Source: Hyaloscypha bicolor E (Eukaryota; Ascomycota; Leotiomycetes; Helotiales; Hyaloscyphaceae). From it: a DNA stretch of 64,000 nucleotides. Below, in pieces: positions 52,691 to 64,000 of this stretch. The translations under genes and the position numbers were made by a program. The DNA lies in the NCBI RefSeq assembly GCF_002865645.1, contig NW_020194600.1, forward strand, positions 186,001-250,000, given 5' to 3'. The notes beneath the pieces are model-generated. The model was not told the origin of the DNA and ran no database searches. It saw only the letters and a program-made list of their open reading frames with translations. Within the stretch, counting starts at the first letter, position 1; each line of letters starts with the position of its first letter.

Positions 52691-52868
52691 ATTTTCTTTA
52701 TTTCCTTAAGTTTTTATTCTAGGGGTACGTCCCTAACTATTTATTATACCTATATTGGATTTTGGGCCTGTATATTAGCTACTGAGACACACGCTAGCTA
52801 GCTAGCCGTGCTATATAGTTCTAAACTAATAAAGTACATTAAAAGGAAAAAGAAAAAAAAGGAAAAAA

Positions 52869-54879
52869 ATATTATTTTAATTTTATTTTAATTTATTTAT
52901 ATAATATTAATATATAGCTAAATTATTTATAAAGCCTTTCTAAAGAATATTATATTTATATATTTTATTATAAATACGGAATATTATTAGCTTCTAAGAA
53001 TTCAAGTTTATAGCTATATAATAGAAAGCTTAATAAATATCTAATTTAATATAAATCTTAACTTTAAATAATTAATTTAAAGTTTTATTAATAAATAAAA
53101 AGAAATATTAATTCTTCTAAATAATATTATAAAAATAGTAAAAATTAATATAAAAATATAAATATTTATTTGCTTTCTTTATAAAAAAATCTAGTAAAAT
53201 AAAGGAAGCTTAATTAGTTTTAATAAAGCCTTTAGTTAAATTATTCTCTAAAAAATACTTGATTTCAAAAAACTCTTAAATAAATTATTATTAGAAAGAT
53301 TAATATCTAATATTTTTAGTTCTTTTTGGGCCTTTAATCTAAATCTTATAATTATATAGTTTATAGAAAAGAAAAATAATAGATTTCTTTTTAGAAAAAA
53401 CAGAAATATATTTCTTAAATTCCGAGAATAATATTCTTTAAAGCTATTAAAGCTTTATTTCTTCTAGTTATTAATTCTTTAGGCCAGAAATAGCTTTTTT
53501 TTTTAAGCTTTAAGCTTTTTATTAATTTTATAAATAGAGATTTAATTAATAATATTATTTTCTTTTTTAGTTATATAATTAAATATTATAAAAATAAAAA
53601 TAGCTAGATCTAATATTTACTTTTTATTAAGAATCTTTTTCTATTTCTTTAACTTTTATTTAAATATTATATCTTAATTAAATTATAAAAGCTTTTTTTT
53701 TATAGTTTTATATAATTTTCTTTAATTAGTTTAAAAAAAGAAAAACCGCTTAAAAATAAAAGATTTCTAAAAATAGCTTATAATAGAATTTTATTAATTA
53801 GTATTTTTTAATATTTCTTATTAGATTATTTCTTTAATTATTATTAAGAAATATTAATAATATAACTAAATTATATAGATTTAGGCTTATTCTTTAGTTA
53901 TATAAGCCTATACTTTCTATAATTAACTAGAATATTAATATATATAGCCTATTTTTTACTAAGAATAATATTATAATTTTTAAGATTTAAAATAATTATA
54001 AATATATTAATATTTTATTTATTAATTAGAAATAAAACTTTTATATATTTTTTAGTAAACTTAGCTAACTTCTTATTAATATTTTATTTATTAATTAAAA
54101 ATGAAACTTCTATATATTTCTTAATAAACTTAGCTAGCTTTTTATTAAAACTATATATAATATAAAATAAGAAAAGAAATTATAATTCTATTTCTAGAAA
54201 TTATTTTATAAACTAAATAAACTTTATATTAATAAAAATATAATTATTAATTCTAATATTAATATAGGATATTATAAGAGTATTTTCTTTTATTAAATAA
54301 ATTAAGTTAATTTCTATTATAAGTTCTTAAAATAAAGACTTTTTTTAGAAATACTTGTTTTCTGATTTTATATTAGAATTAGAACTCGAATTCTCTAAAT
54401 ATTTTACTAGAATAAAACTAGATACTTTAATAAAATAAGAACTAAGCCTAGCTTAATTCCAGAAAAGCTGTTTTAGTTTCCTTACTATATCTAATTAAAT
54501 AATAATAAGTATAATAGCTAAACTTATTATAATTAAAGTATTTAATAATTAAAAAATCTTTAGTTTTTATAAAATATTACTTATATTTATTAAAAAATAT
54601 ATATTTAATAAAAATAATTAATATAAGTTTCTTAAATTCTTTTTTAAAAATATATTTTTTAGAAATATAAAAAAATATAATACTAGAAATAAACTTAGCT
54701 AAAATAGCTTTTATTTTTTAATTTTTTTTAATTTTTTTATATATAGCCTTAATTTATTAATTAATAATATAATACTAAATAAAGTAAATAGTATTAATAA
54801 AAGAATTATTATAATATATTTATATACTAATTTCTAAAGCTTTATTAAAAGCTTTTTATTTAGTTTATATTTAATATAT
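52869..54879 (-). mobile_element. gypsy-B copy 3, RT-gag fragment
   Basis: Heavily AT-rich and colinear with copy 2 from about 41,720 to 43,640 (minus-strand RT, protease and CCHC regions). A local 70-80 bp duplication around TAAACTTAGCTAACTT occurs near 54,040-54,130. The fragment is cut on the left by the LINE B tail and on the right by the copia LTR. Confidence 0.75.
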
Positions 54880-55172
54880 TATAGAGTACTTAAGTATCCT
54901 AGCAAGTATATATATATACCTATAGTCCGTATATAAGCCTATAAGGCTTTCGCACCTCTTATGACTTACTTGCTTTCTCAAGTTTTAGTTATAATACTAC
55001 TTTAAATTATATTAAATATAATTATATAATATGTTATATATATATAATTATATATAAGGCCAACTAGCTAGTATGGACATATATATAAGATAGGCTCTAT
55101 TTACCTCTCATTCTATAAGAAATTAATTAAGATCTAACTTACTTATATATATATATATATATTTATTTAATA
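54880..55172 (+). repeat. probable 5' LTR of the copia element
   Basis: 293 bp starting exactly where gypsy-B copy 3 stops. No second LTR is in the window, so its limits are inferred from the TA...TA ends and the adjoining primer-binding-like sequence. Confidence 0.6.
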
Positions 55173-57463
55173 GGTTCTGAGCCCGGCAACTTTTATAGAG
55201 CTAAGTTACCTAATCTAATTTATTACTTTATAAACAAATAATTCTAACCTAAAAGTACTTGGCTCTATAAGCCTTTATATAGAATTAAATTAAGAATATA
55301 GATCCCTTAATTACTATTGAAATTACCGAGATATTAGATCCTCTTCTTATCTCAGGAAATAATAGATATAATTCTCCGGATATCCTCGGATTTACTTAGT
55401 AATTTATATCTTATATAAAAGAATTAATATAAGCTTTCCCTTATTTCCGAAGCTAATAGATTAATTATTCCTACAAGCTATTCTTATTTCCTAACCTCCT
55501 AATATTAGAGTTTTCTATTAATTCAAGAGCTATACAAATACTAAGATACTAGTAGACCTAATAATATAATTCTAGTAAACCTTAATTAATAAGAATTCTA
55601 ATACTCTAATTTCTAAACTTATTTACTTCTTTTATTAACTAATCTCTTTATCTTACTTAACTAATAATAGAATAGATAGTCAAAGAGCTAATAGCCCAAG
55701 AGCTATAAGTAGTCTTAAAGCAGGTATTTCTTATAAATAAAATATTTATCTTATTAAGAAATACTCGAACCCGCAAAATTACTTAATTATAAGATATACT
55801 TCTCTTCTAACCTAACCTATTCTCTTACTATATATATATCCTTATTAATACTCTAATTAAATCCTTTAATACTAAATCTAATTAAGACTTTAATCCTAAT
55901 TATACTAATTCAGAAATTAAACTTCCTTTCTCTAAATATACTTATTTAGATACTAAGGCCTTAAGCTCTTTGAGCCCTAGATCTCTATTATCTATATCTC
56001 TCTTTAGTTATTAAGTCAAGACCTAGAGTATAAATATATGAAAAAGATTTAACTAAAAAATTATTAAATACTATATAGCTTTAACTAAACCAGATTAATA
56101 ATTCCTTTACTAAGTACTCTATACCTAATTATTTAACTAAACAGGCAATATTTAATAATAGCTTTAGAGACTAGACCGTTTGCTTCCTTAGCTCTTATTA
56201 TTATCCTGGAACTTAATAAATCTAACTAGGTTAACTAGTATTAAAGAATTAATAATACCCTTATTAATAAGAACTATTTCTACTAGAAGCTCCTAAATAA
56301 AATCCTCTCTAGGCTAGTTAGACTTATAGAGCCTCTCGCCAAAATACAGGAGGCTTACTAAGCCTAATTTAATAAGTAAAAAAAACTTCAAGTTTAAGAA
56401 AGAAGTATTATAAGTAATAAGCTTAGCCTAACTACTTTTCTCTATACTAAAATAAAGAGATATAATCTTATAGAAAGTATATAAGAGTCTAATCTCAAGC
56501 TATTCTTTATTTTTCTTAAGAAATAATTTTGCCTATAAGATATTACTATTTTTAATTATCTCTAAAATAACTTTCTTAATTTCTGCCTTAATAACTATAC
56601 TAATATTACGGAATATAATAATATATTTATAAGACTTAATAGTAAACTATTTCTTCTTTCCGAGAATACCTGACTACCTATATTCTAGATAATAGAGCTA
56701 TATTTAAATAACCTCTTATTTATATATAATACTTTTAAATTATACTAGATCTCCTATAATAACTTTATTAATATAGCTAAAATAAATATAATTCTCTTTA
56801 AACTTATATAAGCTATATAAAAAGAAAAGACTCTAATATAATAATTATCTAGCCAAATTACTTTTCTATTATATGCGAATTAAGGAAAAAACAAGATAGA
56901 TATTAAGTATAAATACTACGGAAAACTATATTATACTAAAGCAGAATATATAGTTAAGTATTTTTACTTAAAAGCTATTCTTAAGAAATAAGAATACTAA
57001 GAAAAGAAATAGGTGAAATAGAAGTTAAAATCGACTTCCGGAAATTAACCTGCTTCTAAATAAGAGGAGCCCTTAGTAACTACTTACGGATACCTGGCTA
57101 TTTATAGGTATATTATATTATAATTCGAGCCTGTCTTCTAACTTAATAATTAGTAACTATAGAAGCTATAGTAGCTCTCCCTATAAGTTAATTATATCTA
57201 ATAAAATAAGACTATTTTATAACTAAAGCTAGTAACTAATATATATTCTTAATTATAATACGAAAACTTATAGGCTCAAGCCTATATTTATATCTCGGTC
57301 CTATTTTAATATATAACTTTACTTATATTAGGTATTATCTTACTAGTACTCTTACTAGCCTTAATTATATAAGATAGCCACAAGACGCTTTTCTAAGTCT
57401 TACTTCTATTTATATAGCTATATCTTTAAATATCTTTCTCTTAGGCTCTAAAGTTCCTACTAT

Positions 57464-57468
<5 letters not shown>
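55173..57468 (+). pseudogene. copia gag / early pol remnant
   Basis: The diagnostic segment is KYYGKLYYTKAEYI at about 56,905-56,955, a CCHC knuckle of the copia type (C-x2-C-x4-H-x4-C) with Cys and His changed to Tyr. The upstream region resembles a copia gag in hydrophobic and charged pattern. A protease-like region follows but I cannot fix its active site. Confidence 0.6.
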
Positions 57469-57494
<26 letters not shown>

Positions 57495-57659
57495 AGTTTA
57501 GAACTATATAGTATAGCTAGCTAAGCTAGCGTGAGTCTTAGTAGCTTATATATAGGCCCAAATTCTAATATAGGTAGTAAATAGTTGGGGATATACCCCT
57601 AAGAACAAAAACTTAAGGAAATAAAGAAAAAATAAGTATAAATCGCAATTCCTCTCTTA

Positions 57660-57870
57660 CTCCCTATTTCCCTTTTCCCTTTTTCCCTATTTCCCCTTCT
57701 CCTATTTCCTCCCCTATTTCCTCTCCTATTTCCTCCCCTATTTCCTCCCTTATTTCCACTTCTTCTACTTCTTTTACTTTTCTACTTCTTCTACTTCTTC
57801 CACTCTTCTACTTCTTCTACTTCTTCTACTTCTTCTACTTCTTCTACTTCTACGCTTCGCTTAATATGCC
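57660..57870 (-). repeat. 9-bp and 12-bp minisatellite in the LINE C ORF2 tail
   Basis: On the minus strand about ten GAAGTAGAA-like units are followed by about six GAGGAAATAGGG-like units. Indels shift the frame between the two blocks. Confidence 0.8.
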
Positions 57871-58835
57871 ATTTTCTTATGTATATATACTAGTTTCTTT
57901 TAAGAAATACTAGTATATTTCAATATCCCAATTTCGTATGTAATAGTAGGTTATAGGTTAAAAGCACTAGCTTTCAAGCTCCCTTTAAATAGACGTAAAT
58001 AGTCTAAAGTTATTCCTCCCGATATAGGTTCATAGTTAATAAAAGGAGGTACTTGGCATTCGCTTAGTCTTTCCGTATTTATATCTCTGTTATGTAGATG
58101 GTTATATTTAGCCCTATATAAAATAGGACTTTAAATATCCGTAGCCTAGCTTTAGCTAGAAGAAGGTATAAGCTAGGGCCTAAAAGTTCTAAAGATAAGG
58201 TTTATGCTTTCTGGATACTGTGCGACGGATGATCATAGATACTATAAGGATTCTAGCTACGGCCACCGCGCGTTTGTCGGTTTAGTATAAAGATTGCTAA
58301 AAGTCAGTTCTATAGTTCGCTAGGTTGCGGCTAACGTTGACTTAATTGTTAATCGCCTAGGAAAGGGGCAAAGGGGAGGGTTTACACAATTCACGGTCTA
58401 ATTATAAGCAGAAAGTAAGTACGCTAGGCTTAGGCTGAGGTCGGGTCTGCCTTCGTTATATCACCGTGTATTCTACCGGCCTATCTAGTGATGGCCCGTG
58501 CGAAGCCCAGGAGCTAGGGTTCGGGTATATTGAGCGCACTTCTGGGCTTAGGGCGGCTTAGTAGGAGCTGAGGTGAGTAGCTCTAATGTGGATGTCAAGC
58601 TTTGTCCTGGGCGGGGTTATGTTAGAGAAGGGAAGTTTGGGGAATGGTAGGTAAGGACGGGCAGCGTGGGTGGTGAGTCGTAGGGGTGAAGAATATTAAA
58701 AAGCCTCCCCGCCTCGTCTTGGGTGTGTAGCGGACTGAGGGGGGCGTGAGGCTCAATAGCGCGCGGTGGGGTAGATGGCTGTGCTGGAGTTCGTGTGTAG
58801 GGTAGTGGGGCACCGTATCGGCGCACTAGTGCTAT

Positions 58836-58866
<31 letters not shown>

Positions 58867-61800
58867 TAGTTTCTAATCTTTTATTTTAATTTTTAATCCC
58901 TATGGAAATTACAATGTAGGAGGTTTTTTACTATAATCCAGGTTTAATATAGTTCCAATGAGAAGAGAAGTTAGTAACCTGCTAGCTTAGCTAGTTTTGC
59001 TTTCTGCTTTCTTTATTCCCTATTATTTATTTCTATATATGCTAGCCTGGAAACCCAACCCAGATTAGTTCTATATTAGCTCCTTTAGCTTTAAGGGCCT
59101 TAGTAGCTAGTATAGCTCTAATCTATTAACTTTGTCCTGGCTTATTAGAAGAAGTTTTTAATCTTAGTAAACCAGCTTGGTTATCTATAAAAATATTAAA
59201 AAGCTCCCCTCTCTTTGCTTTACTACTAGCGTACTCAATAGCCCTAGTAATGCCTTCTAGTTCTTTATTATAGACTATAGCACTAGCTCCTATATTCTGG
59301 CTTTCTCTATATTTAGCTATAACCGGAATATAAGGGGTTTCGTAACTATAAACTACAAGCCCTAGGCTTACTTTAAGTCCTTTTTCAGTTTGAGATCTAT
59401 CTATATATATAGATAGTATAGAGCTATTATTATATAAAGTCTTTAGATAGAAGTTATATAATATAGTAGTCTCTTCCTTTAGCTCTTTTAATATAGTGAT
59501 TTTATAAGGCACTTCTCTGTCCCAAGAGGCAAAATAAAAGTGTCTTATAGTCTCTAGGTCTTTAGGGTCTATTAGATTACTAATAGAGTCTACTATAGTT
59601 TCTATTTAAGACTTTTTGGCCATGCGATTTTGCTTTAGATTAGTATTTAGACTATAAATAGAGTCTATATTAGATTCTACTAGTTCTAAATTACGGGATC
59701 TTTGGAAGAACTTCTCGAACTCTAGTCTAATAGGGTATTTTAAACTTAGTTTAAGGATACGGAAGGCATATTAACGTCGACTATAATTTAGCCTTATAAT
59801 AGGTGGAACTAAAGCTAATTCGACCTCTATAGGAATAATAGGAGCAGTTTTAAATACTCCTAGGGTTTTCCTTAGGGCTAGGTTTTGAATTGCCTGTAAA
59901 AGCCGAATTTGAGCTTTGCTTTCAGTCTTTCACTATAGTATAGAACCATAGTCTATTATACTAGTAATACAGGCTAAATATAGCTGTCTAATTGCAAAAG
60001 GGGATAAGCCACGCAATATATTCGTAAGTCTCTATATCCTATAAAAGGCTTGTTTTGCTTTAGAAGCCCTATAGGCTATATATTCCTTAAATCTGAGATT
60101 TTCATTGAAATAGATCCCTAGCCATTTGACTACTTTACTAGGGGAAACTAGTTCCCTATTAGGTAGTTTTAGACTAGGCTTATTTTTGGAATTATTAAAA
60201 TAAATAAGCTCTGTTTTATCTATATTAAAGCTAATAGCATTCTTTTTCCCTAAATCGACTATATCCTTTACTTCTCTTTCTAGAGTCTTAATATTTTTCT
60301 TTAGACTTTTAGAAGTAGTAGTAAGGGATATATTATCTAAATAGGATCTGAATTTAATATTTACTAACTTAAATAAGTCTCGGATATAGATAAGAAATAG
60401 TATAGGGGATATAGGGCTGCCTTGTAAAATACCAGTAAGTATAGACCTAAATACTTCAATACTATTATTAAAAGCTAGTTATAATACTCGGTCATCTAGG
60501 AATAACAATACCTATAAAATAAGGCTAGTAGGTAGTAATAAACTAATTATAATCTGTAATAGCCTATTCTTGGATATGTGATTAAAGGCGCCTTTAATAT
60601 CTAGGAAGAAAGTACTAGTTTTTAGCTTATAGGACTTATTTAATTCTACCTCATTTTGCAATAGTAAAGCAGTATTAATAGCTGACTTATAGAGCCTACC
60701 TCCCATTTAGGAGTAGTATAGTAGGTCACTAGTCTCGGCTAAATAGCTAAGTCGCCTAGCTAGTATTCTCTCAGAAACCTTCCCTAAGCAATTAAGTAGG
60801 GAAATAACTCAATATGCTTTAGGTAGGAAATAGTTTGGTTTCCCTGATTTCTTTAGAATAAAGCCAGTAGCTTGTTTCCAGACTTTAGGGTAGTATCCCT
60901 TATTAATAAATAAGGAGTATAGCCTATAAAAGATATCTAGAGAAGCTCTATAAGTATGGACTATAATCTCTTGAGTAACTAAGTCTGGTCTAGGGGTTTT
61001 CCCCTTTACCTTAGAAGTACAGGCTTATTCTAGCTCTATTTTAGATAAAATAGGCCAGTCCTACTTTGAGCTAGACCTATAGTTTATTAAACTAGTAGGC
61101 TCAGTAATAGGGAGTAATAGGAAAAGTATAGTTCTAAAGATATTATACTTCTCTTGGAAAGTTGATTTTAGCTTATTTGAACTATTATCTAAGATATTAG
61201 GAATAGGTTAATATATAGTATCTTTAGTATATTTCATAGCTTTAAAAATCGACTGGGGATCTTTATTCTCTAAGAACTTATTCCAGTATACTAGCTTAGT
61301 ACTCTTAATAGTATTAAAATAGGTGTTTTTTGTATTTTGGAGTTCTTATTTATAGAGAGTATACCCTAAAGCTTTAGACTTACGGCTATAGTATAGCATT
61401 AATTTATATAAGGTCTTTAAGTCCTCATTTCACTAGGGTTTAGAATACGGACTAGTAGTAGATTTTGGAATACTATTACTAGCTGCTTCTACTATTCTAT
61501 TAGTAAAGTCTTCTGCTAATAGGTCTAGTTCATGGTTTCCAGGTATACTAGTAAGTGGAAAGGGCATATTCTCAAGGCTATTAATAAGGTAGCTTGTAAA
61601 TTTAGCCCAGTCTGCTTTCTTAGTATTAAATCTGACTAGATTGGAACTAGAGCTATAAGTCGACTTACTAATAGTAAATAGAACCCCAAAGTAATCGGAA
61701 CCTAAGTCTGGTAGCACTTGCCAGTCTTTAATCTTAGTCACTATTCTACTAGTAGCAAAACTTAAGTCTAATACGGAAGGAATAGACATATTAGGTCTAT

Positions 61801-62350
61801 AGAAAATACCTTCCCCTGGTTTATTTAATAGCCTTAGAGAATAGTTCTCTATATAGCTAATTAAATGAACTATATAACTACTTTGAGGTTTAAGGGGATC
61901 TCACTAAAAATAATATATATTAAAATCATCTAGTAATAGAGAGCTATTATAGAAAGTAGTAAATAAGATGTTCTCTCTTAATATAGTTAATATACTATTA
62001 GGGTCTTCTGGGTGAATTATATTATAGAAATTAATTAGCTGCATTTTTAGTGTACCTAGACTTAAGTCTATAATTAAGCAATCAGGATTACTTAGTAAGT
62101 TTGAGGCTAGACTAGCTTGTAGTTTGCAAGCTATATAAAATAGGGTTCTAGGCCTCAGGGTACCGTAATTCGGGAGTATTTAGAAATAGCTAGAATATAT
62201 AATGGAATAATATTCCCGATTATTATTCCCTGCTATTACCCAAGGCTCCTGGATTACTAGGACTTTAATATCTAGTTCTATAGTTATTTATAAGACGTTT
62301 TTAGTAGTAGTTCTATTATGATTTATATTAACTTGTAGTACTTTGATATA
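57840..62350 (-). pseudogene. LINE C ORF2 remnant (APE, RT, RNase H)
   Basis: Endonuclease, RT and RNase H blocks are all present in order from about 62,340 downward. RT includes MGGRLYKSAINTALLLQNEV and FLDIKGAFNHISKNR at about 60,706-60,590, and YLDNISL near 60,340. RNase H (SIYIDRSQTEKG, ELEGITRAIEYASS) is at about 59,420-59,170. The C-terminal part is disrupted by the anomalous stretch 58,219-58,866. The acidic tail repeat at 57,660-57,870 has both 9-bp (Glu-Glu-Val) and 12-bp units. Confidence 0.8.
58219..58866. other. G-inflated aberrant duplicate of a LINE segment with poly-A run
   Basis: The stretch is strikingly G-rich amid AT-rich DNA. Landmarks in it appear in the same order as in the adjoining LINE sequence at about 58,890-59,306: TGTCCTGG, TTAG..GAAG, AATATTAAAAAGC, CTCAATAGC, GCTATAATTCT. 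Extra bases, mostly G, lie between them. A run of 25 A follows at 58842-58866. I read it as a duplicated, error-laden version of the LINE, not a separate gene or SINE. Confidence 0.6.
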
Positions 62351-63986
62351 GCTACTTATTAATAGTAATAGTAGGAATTATAGTAGTAGTAGCTTTTTTA
62401 ATTACTAAGTAAACCTTATATAGCTTAGAACTAGCTGAGTGGGCAGTACTTAAGTAATTAGAGCATTTAGTAGTCACGTGGGGGCATTTTTTACCCTTCT
62501 TCTTATAGATAGAGCAAAAATGGTTCTCAGTCACGTGACCCTCACCACATAGTAAGCACTTAGGTTCCTTTTTGCAAATAGAATCTAAGTGCCCGTACCC
62601 TGCATACCTAGTATACTATATAGTACTAGAAATAGTATGGTATTTTACTACTTTAGCAGAGATCCCGGCTATAAGGAGTCTATTTTTAATAGCTCTATTA
62701 GCTTGAATCTCGGTAGGGAATACTACTACTACTAAACCGGCTCGCTAGAGGCCTGAGTCTCTTTTCTTCTTAGAAGTAGCCTAATAGGGCTGGCTAATAG
62801 GCTCTAGTCCCTTATTAAAGGTCTTGATTTCTTCTAGGACTAAGTCTATTCCTTCGGGTATATTGAACTTACGAATAGGTAGACCGTAGATAATAACTTT
62901 ATACCAAGGTTCTCCTTTTTATACGCTTATAACTAAGGGAAGCACTCCCTTTATAATAGCTTGATTTTGAACCAGAAAGTCAGAGTTGAATTCGGGAGTA
63001 GTATTAACTATAATATTACTCTTCGAGGAAAGAGAAACCGTAGAGATTACTAGTCCCTTGATTTCCTTAGAGCGGAAAGCAGTATTAAGCGAATTACGAG
63101 TTGAAATAGCAGAGAACGAGCTAGCCTGCTCTATATGAGCTAGTAGGAAGATGTATTTCCTAGAGAGGGCTATAGATCTGGTATTACGAGTACCAGAACC
63201 ACTAGTATTACGTATACTAGGTGGTTTATTAGTACCACGAGTACTACCGCTACTAGTAAGTATACTAGGGCCTTTTCCTCCCTGATTTTTAGACTTAGTA
63301 TATAATACTAAAGTCTAGTCCTTTTCCGAGCGTGATTCCGAGTGTATTTGTGGTTCTTGAGTAGCGATTTTAGCCCAAGTAGGCTTTTCGGAGGTAGTTT
63401 TAGCTTGAGTAGCTAGCTTGGCTTGAGTTCTTAACTGAATTTCGATCCGTTTAGTGGCATTTTCGAGGTTCGCTACCTGTAAAGCTAGTAAAGTACTAGT
63501 ATGGCGGATATGGCCGAATTCTGTATATTCCCTGAAGATTTCTACTAAATCTAGTAGTCGAGATTACTAGTCATGTGACGGGGTAATAGTAATGGCTTTG
63601 ACTATTAAGTCCCGGGCTTAACGAATTAGTAATTTAGCTTTATTCGAAGCTTGATTTTGGTATTAGTAGTGGTTTCCGTGGTTTTGGTATTCCTTATTAA
63701 TATTACTATTAATATCGCTCGTACTAGGGCCACGCTTTAGCCCGTTCTGGAGGCGGCTCAGTCGAGCCGCACTAGCTGAATTAGGCTGAGGAAAAGGGGC
63801 TACGAGTTCGTCTAAAGAGATTGGATTTATAGCTAAATCGAATACGGATTGAGCTCCCTGGCTAAACCGGGCTAGTAGGGAGCTAGTGGGTAGCTCTAGT
63901 TCCTCGCTAGGGCCCTCTGGAAGCTCTCCGAGCTCTTGAAAGTCGATGGGAGGGGGGCTGGAGCCCGGGGGGTCAGGGGGGGCCAT
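62320..63986 (-). pseudogene. LINE C ORF1 remnant
   Basis: ATG at 63984-63986. The first 107 codons are open (MAPPDPPGSSPPPIDFQELG onward), followed by RIP-type stops. Zinc knuckles lie at about 62,480-62,620, including CLLCGEGHVTENHFC. The protein is the same as LINE B ORF1 and would act as an RNA-binding coat of the retrotransposon RNA. Confidence 0.85.
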
Positions 63987-64000
63987 TTAGCCTGTTCTAG

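Larger units (their letters stand above)
46935..52868 (+). mobile_element. LINE B: near full-length Tad-type LINE
   Basis: Begins with a T-rich then C-rich 5' leader (46,935-47,067), followed by ORF1, an overlapping ORF2, a 3' region and an A-rich tail at about 52,838-52,868. Composition is richer in G+C than the gypsy elements, but CAA/CAG-to-TAA/TAG changes are still common. It lies head to head with LINE A. The exact 5' border is approximate because the other full copy (LINE C) leaves the window. Confidence 0.85.
54880..57468 (+). mobile_element. Ty1/copia element, 5' part (LTR, gag, start of pol)
   Basis: A probable 5' LTR (54880-55172) starts TATAGAGTACTT and ends TTTAATA. It is followed at once by GGTTCTGAGCCCGGC, a plausible primer-binding site. 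A long gag frame with RIP-type stops runs to about 57,000. The element is cut at 57,469 by the poly-T end of LINE C. The rest of pol is not in the window. Confidence 0.7.
57469..64000 (-). mobile_element. LINE C: Tad-type LINE, extends past the window
   Basis: The 3' tail is a 26-bp poly-T run at 57469-57494 (plus strand). ORF2 and ORF1 follow on the minus strand up to the ORF1 start at 63,986. It keeps longer open stretches than LINE B (for example 118 codons at 61433-61789 and 128 codons at 59126-59512), so it is less mutated. The portion from about 57.65 to 59.06 kb is disturbed by many small indels and holds an aberrant duplicate. Confidence 0.85.

Noticed and set aside
58617..58826. Overlapping Pro-rich open frames, or a SINE with a poly-A tail
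   Set aside because: The stretch aligns in order with LINE sequence next to it with extra G bases; there is no tRNA-like head, and the open frames result from the G inflation.
14301..64000. Centromere
   Set aside because: The long AT-rich, RIP-mutated transposon stack would suit a fungal pericentromere, but nothing in the sequence alone separates it from an ordinary AT-rich isochore; CenH3 ChIP would be needed.
1..64000. tRNA, rRNA or snRNA genes
   Set aside because: I looked for paired A and B boxes and for conserved rRNA stretches on both strands and found none convincing; a covariance-model scan was not possible.

Overview
The window is from a filamentous ascomycete (Pezizomycotina). The evidence is short introns of mostly 45-145 bp with GTRNGT-like donors and CTAAC-like branch sites, a set of typical ascomycete proteins, and a large AT-rich block of transposons mutated by repeat-induced point mutation (RIP). 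A two-speed genome of this kind is common in Leotiomycetes and some Dothideomycetes. The class assignment is inference.

Region 1 (1-14.3 kb) is normal-composition gene space with six intact genes, all of which I could splice into uninterrupted frames. In order they are: a Con7-like C2H2 transcription factor (+, 5' end outside the window); PalB/Rim13, the calpain-like protease of ambient-pH signalling (-); a peroxisomal adenine nucleotide carrier of the Ant1 type (+), sharing a 540-bp divergent promoter with palB; the TFIIIC TPR subunit Sfc4/Tfc4 (-); the SAM-domain mRNA regulator Vts1 (-); and the 65-residue ribosomal protein eL29 (-). The eL29 gene is split into four small exons, one intron being of the rare GC-AG type, and its start codon is only about 0.2 kb from the AT-rich block.

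Region 2 (14.3 kb to the end) has no intact host gene. It is a nested stack of dead transposons. A Ty3/gypsy family (called B here, LTR about 0.28 kb) is present as five pieces in both orientations. One piece is split by a chromovirus of 8,012 bp that has two 205-bp LTRs and a 5-bp target duplication. Another is split by a Helitron-like element of 5.15 kb. Three Tad-type LINE copies (43.85-46.93, 46.93-52.87 and 57.47-64.0 kb) and the 5' part of a Ty1/copia element (54.88-57.47 kb) follow. Coding regions are readable only through many TAA/TAG/TGA codons of the kind RIP makes from CAA, CAG and TGG. In sampled stretches of the oldest elements CpA and TpG are absent.

Most useful observations: the two chromovirus LTRs differ by 12 transitions and no transversion; the Helitron sits between two T residues and ends in an 85-bp palindrome; the chromovirus has about 1 kb of readable sequence between its chromodomain and its 3' LTR; the LINE ORF2 ends in an acidic minisatellite of variable length; and 58.22-58.84 kb is a G-inflated, error-like duplicate of a LINE segment that probably marks an assembly problem. 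I found no clearly new defence or biosynthetic system.
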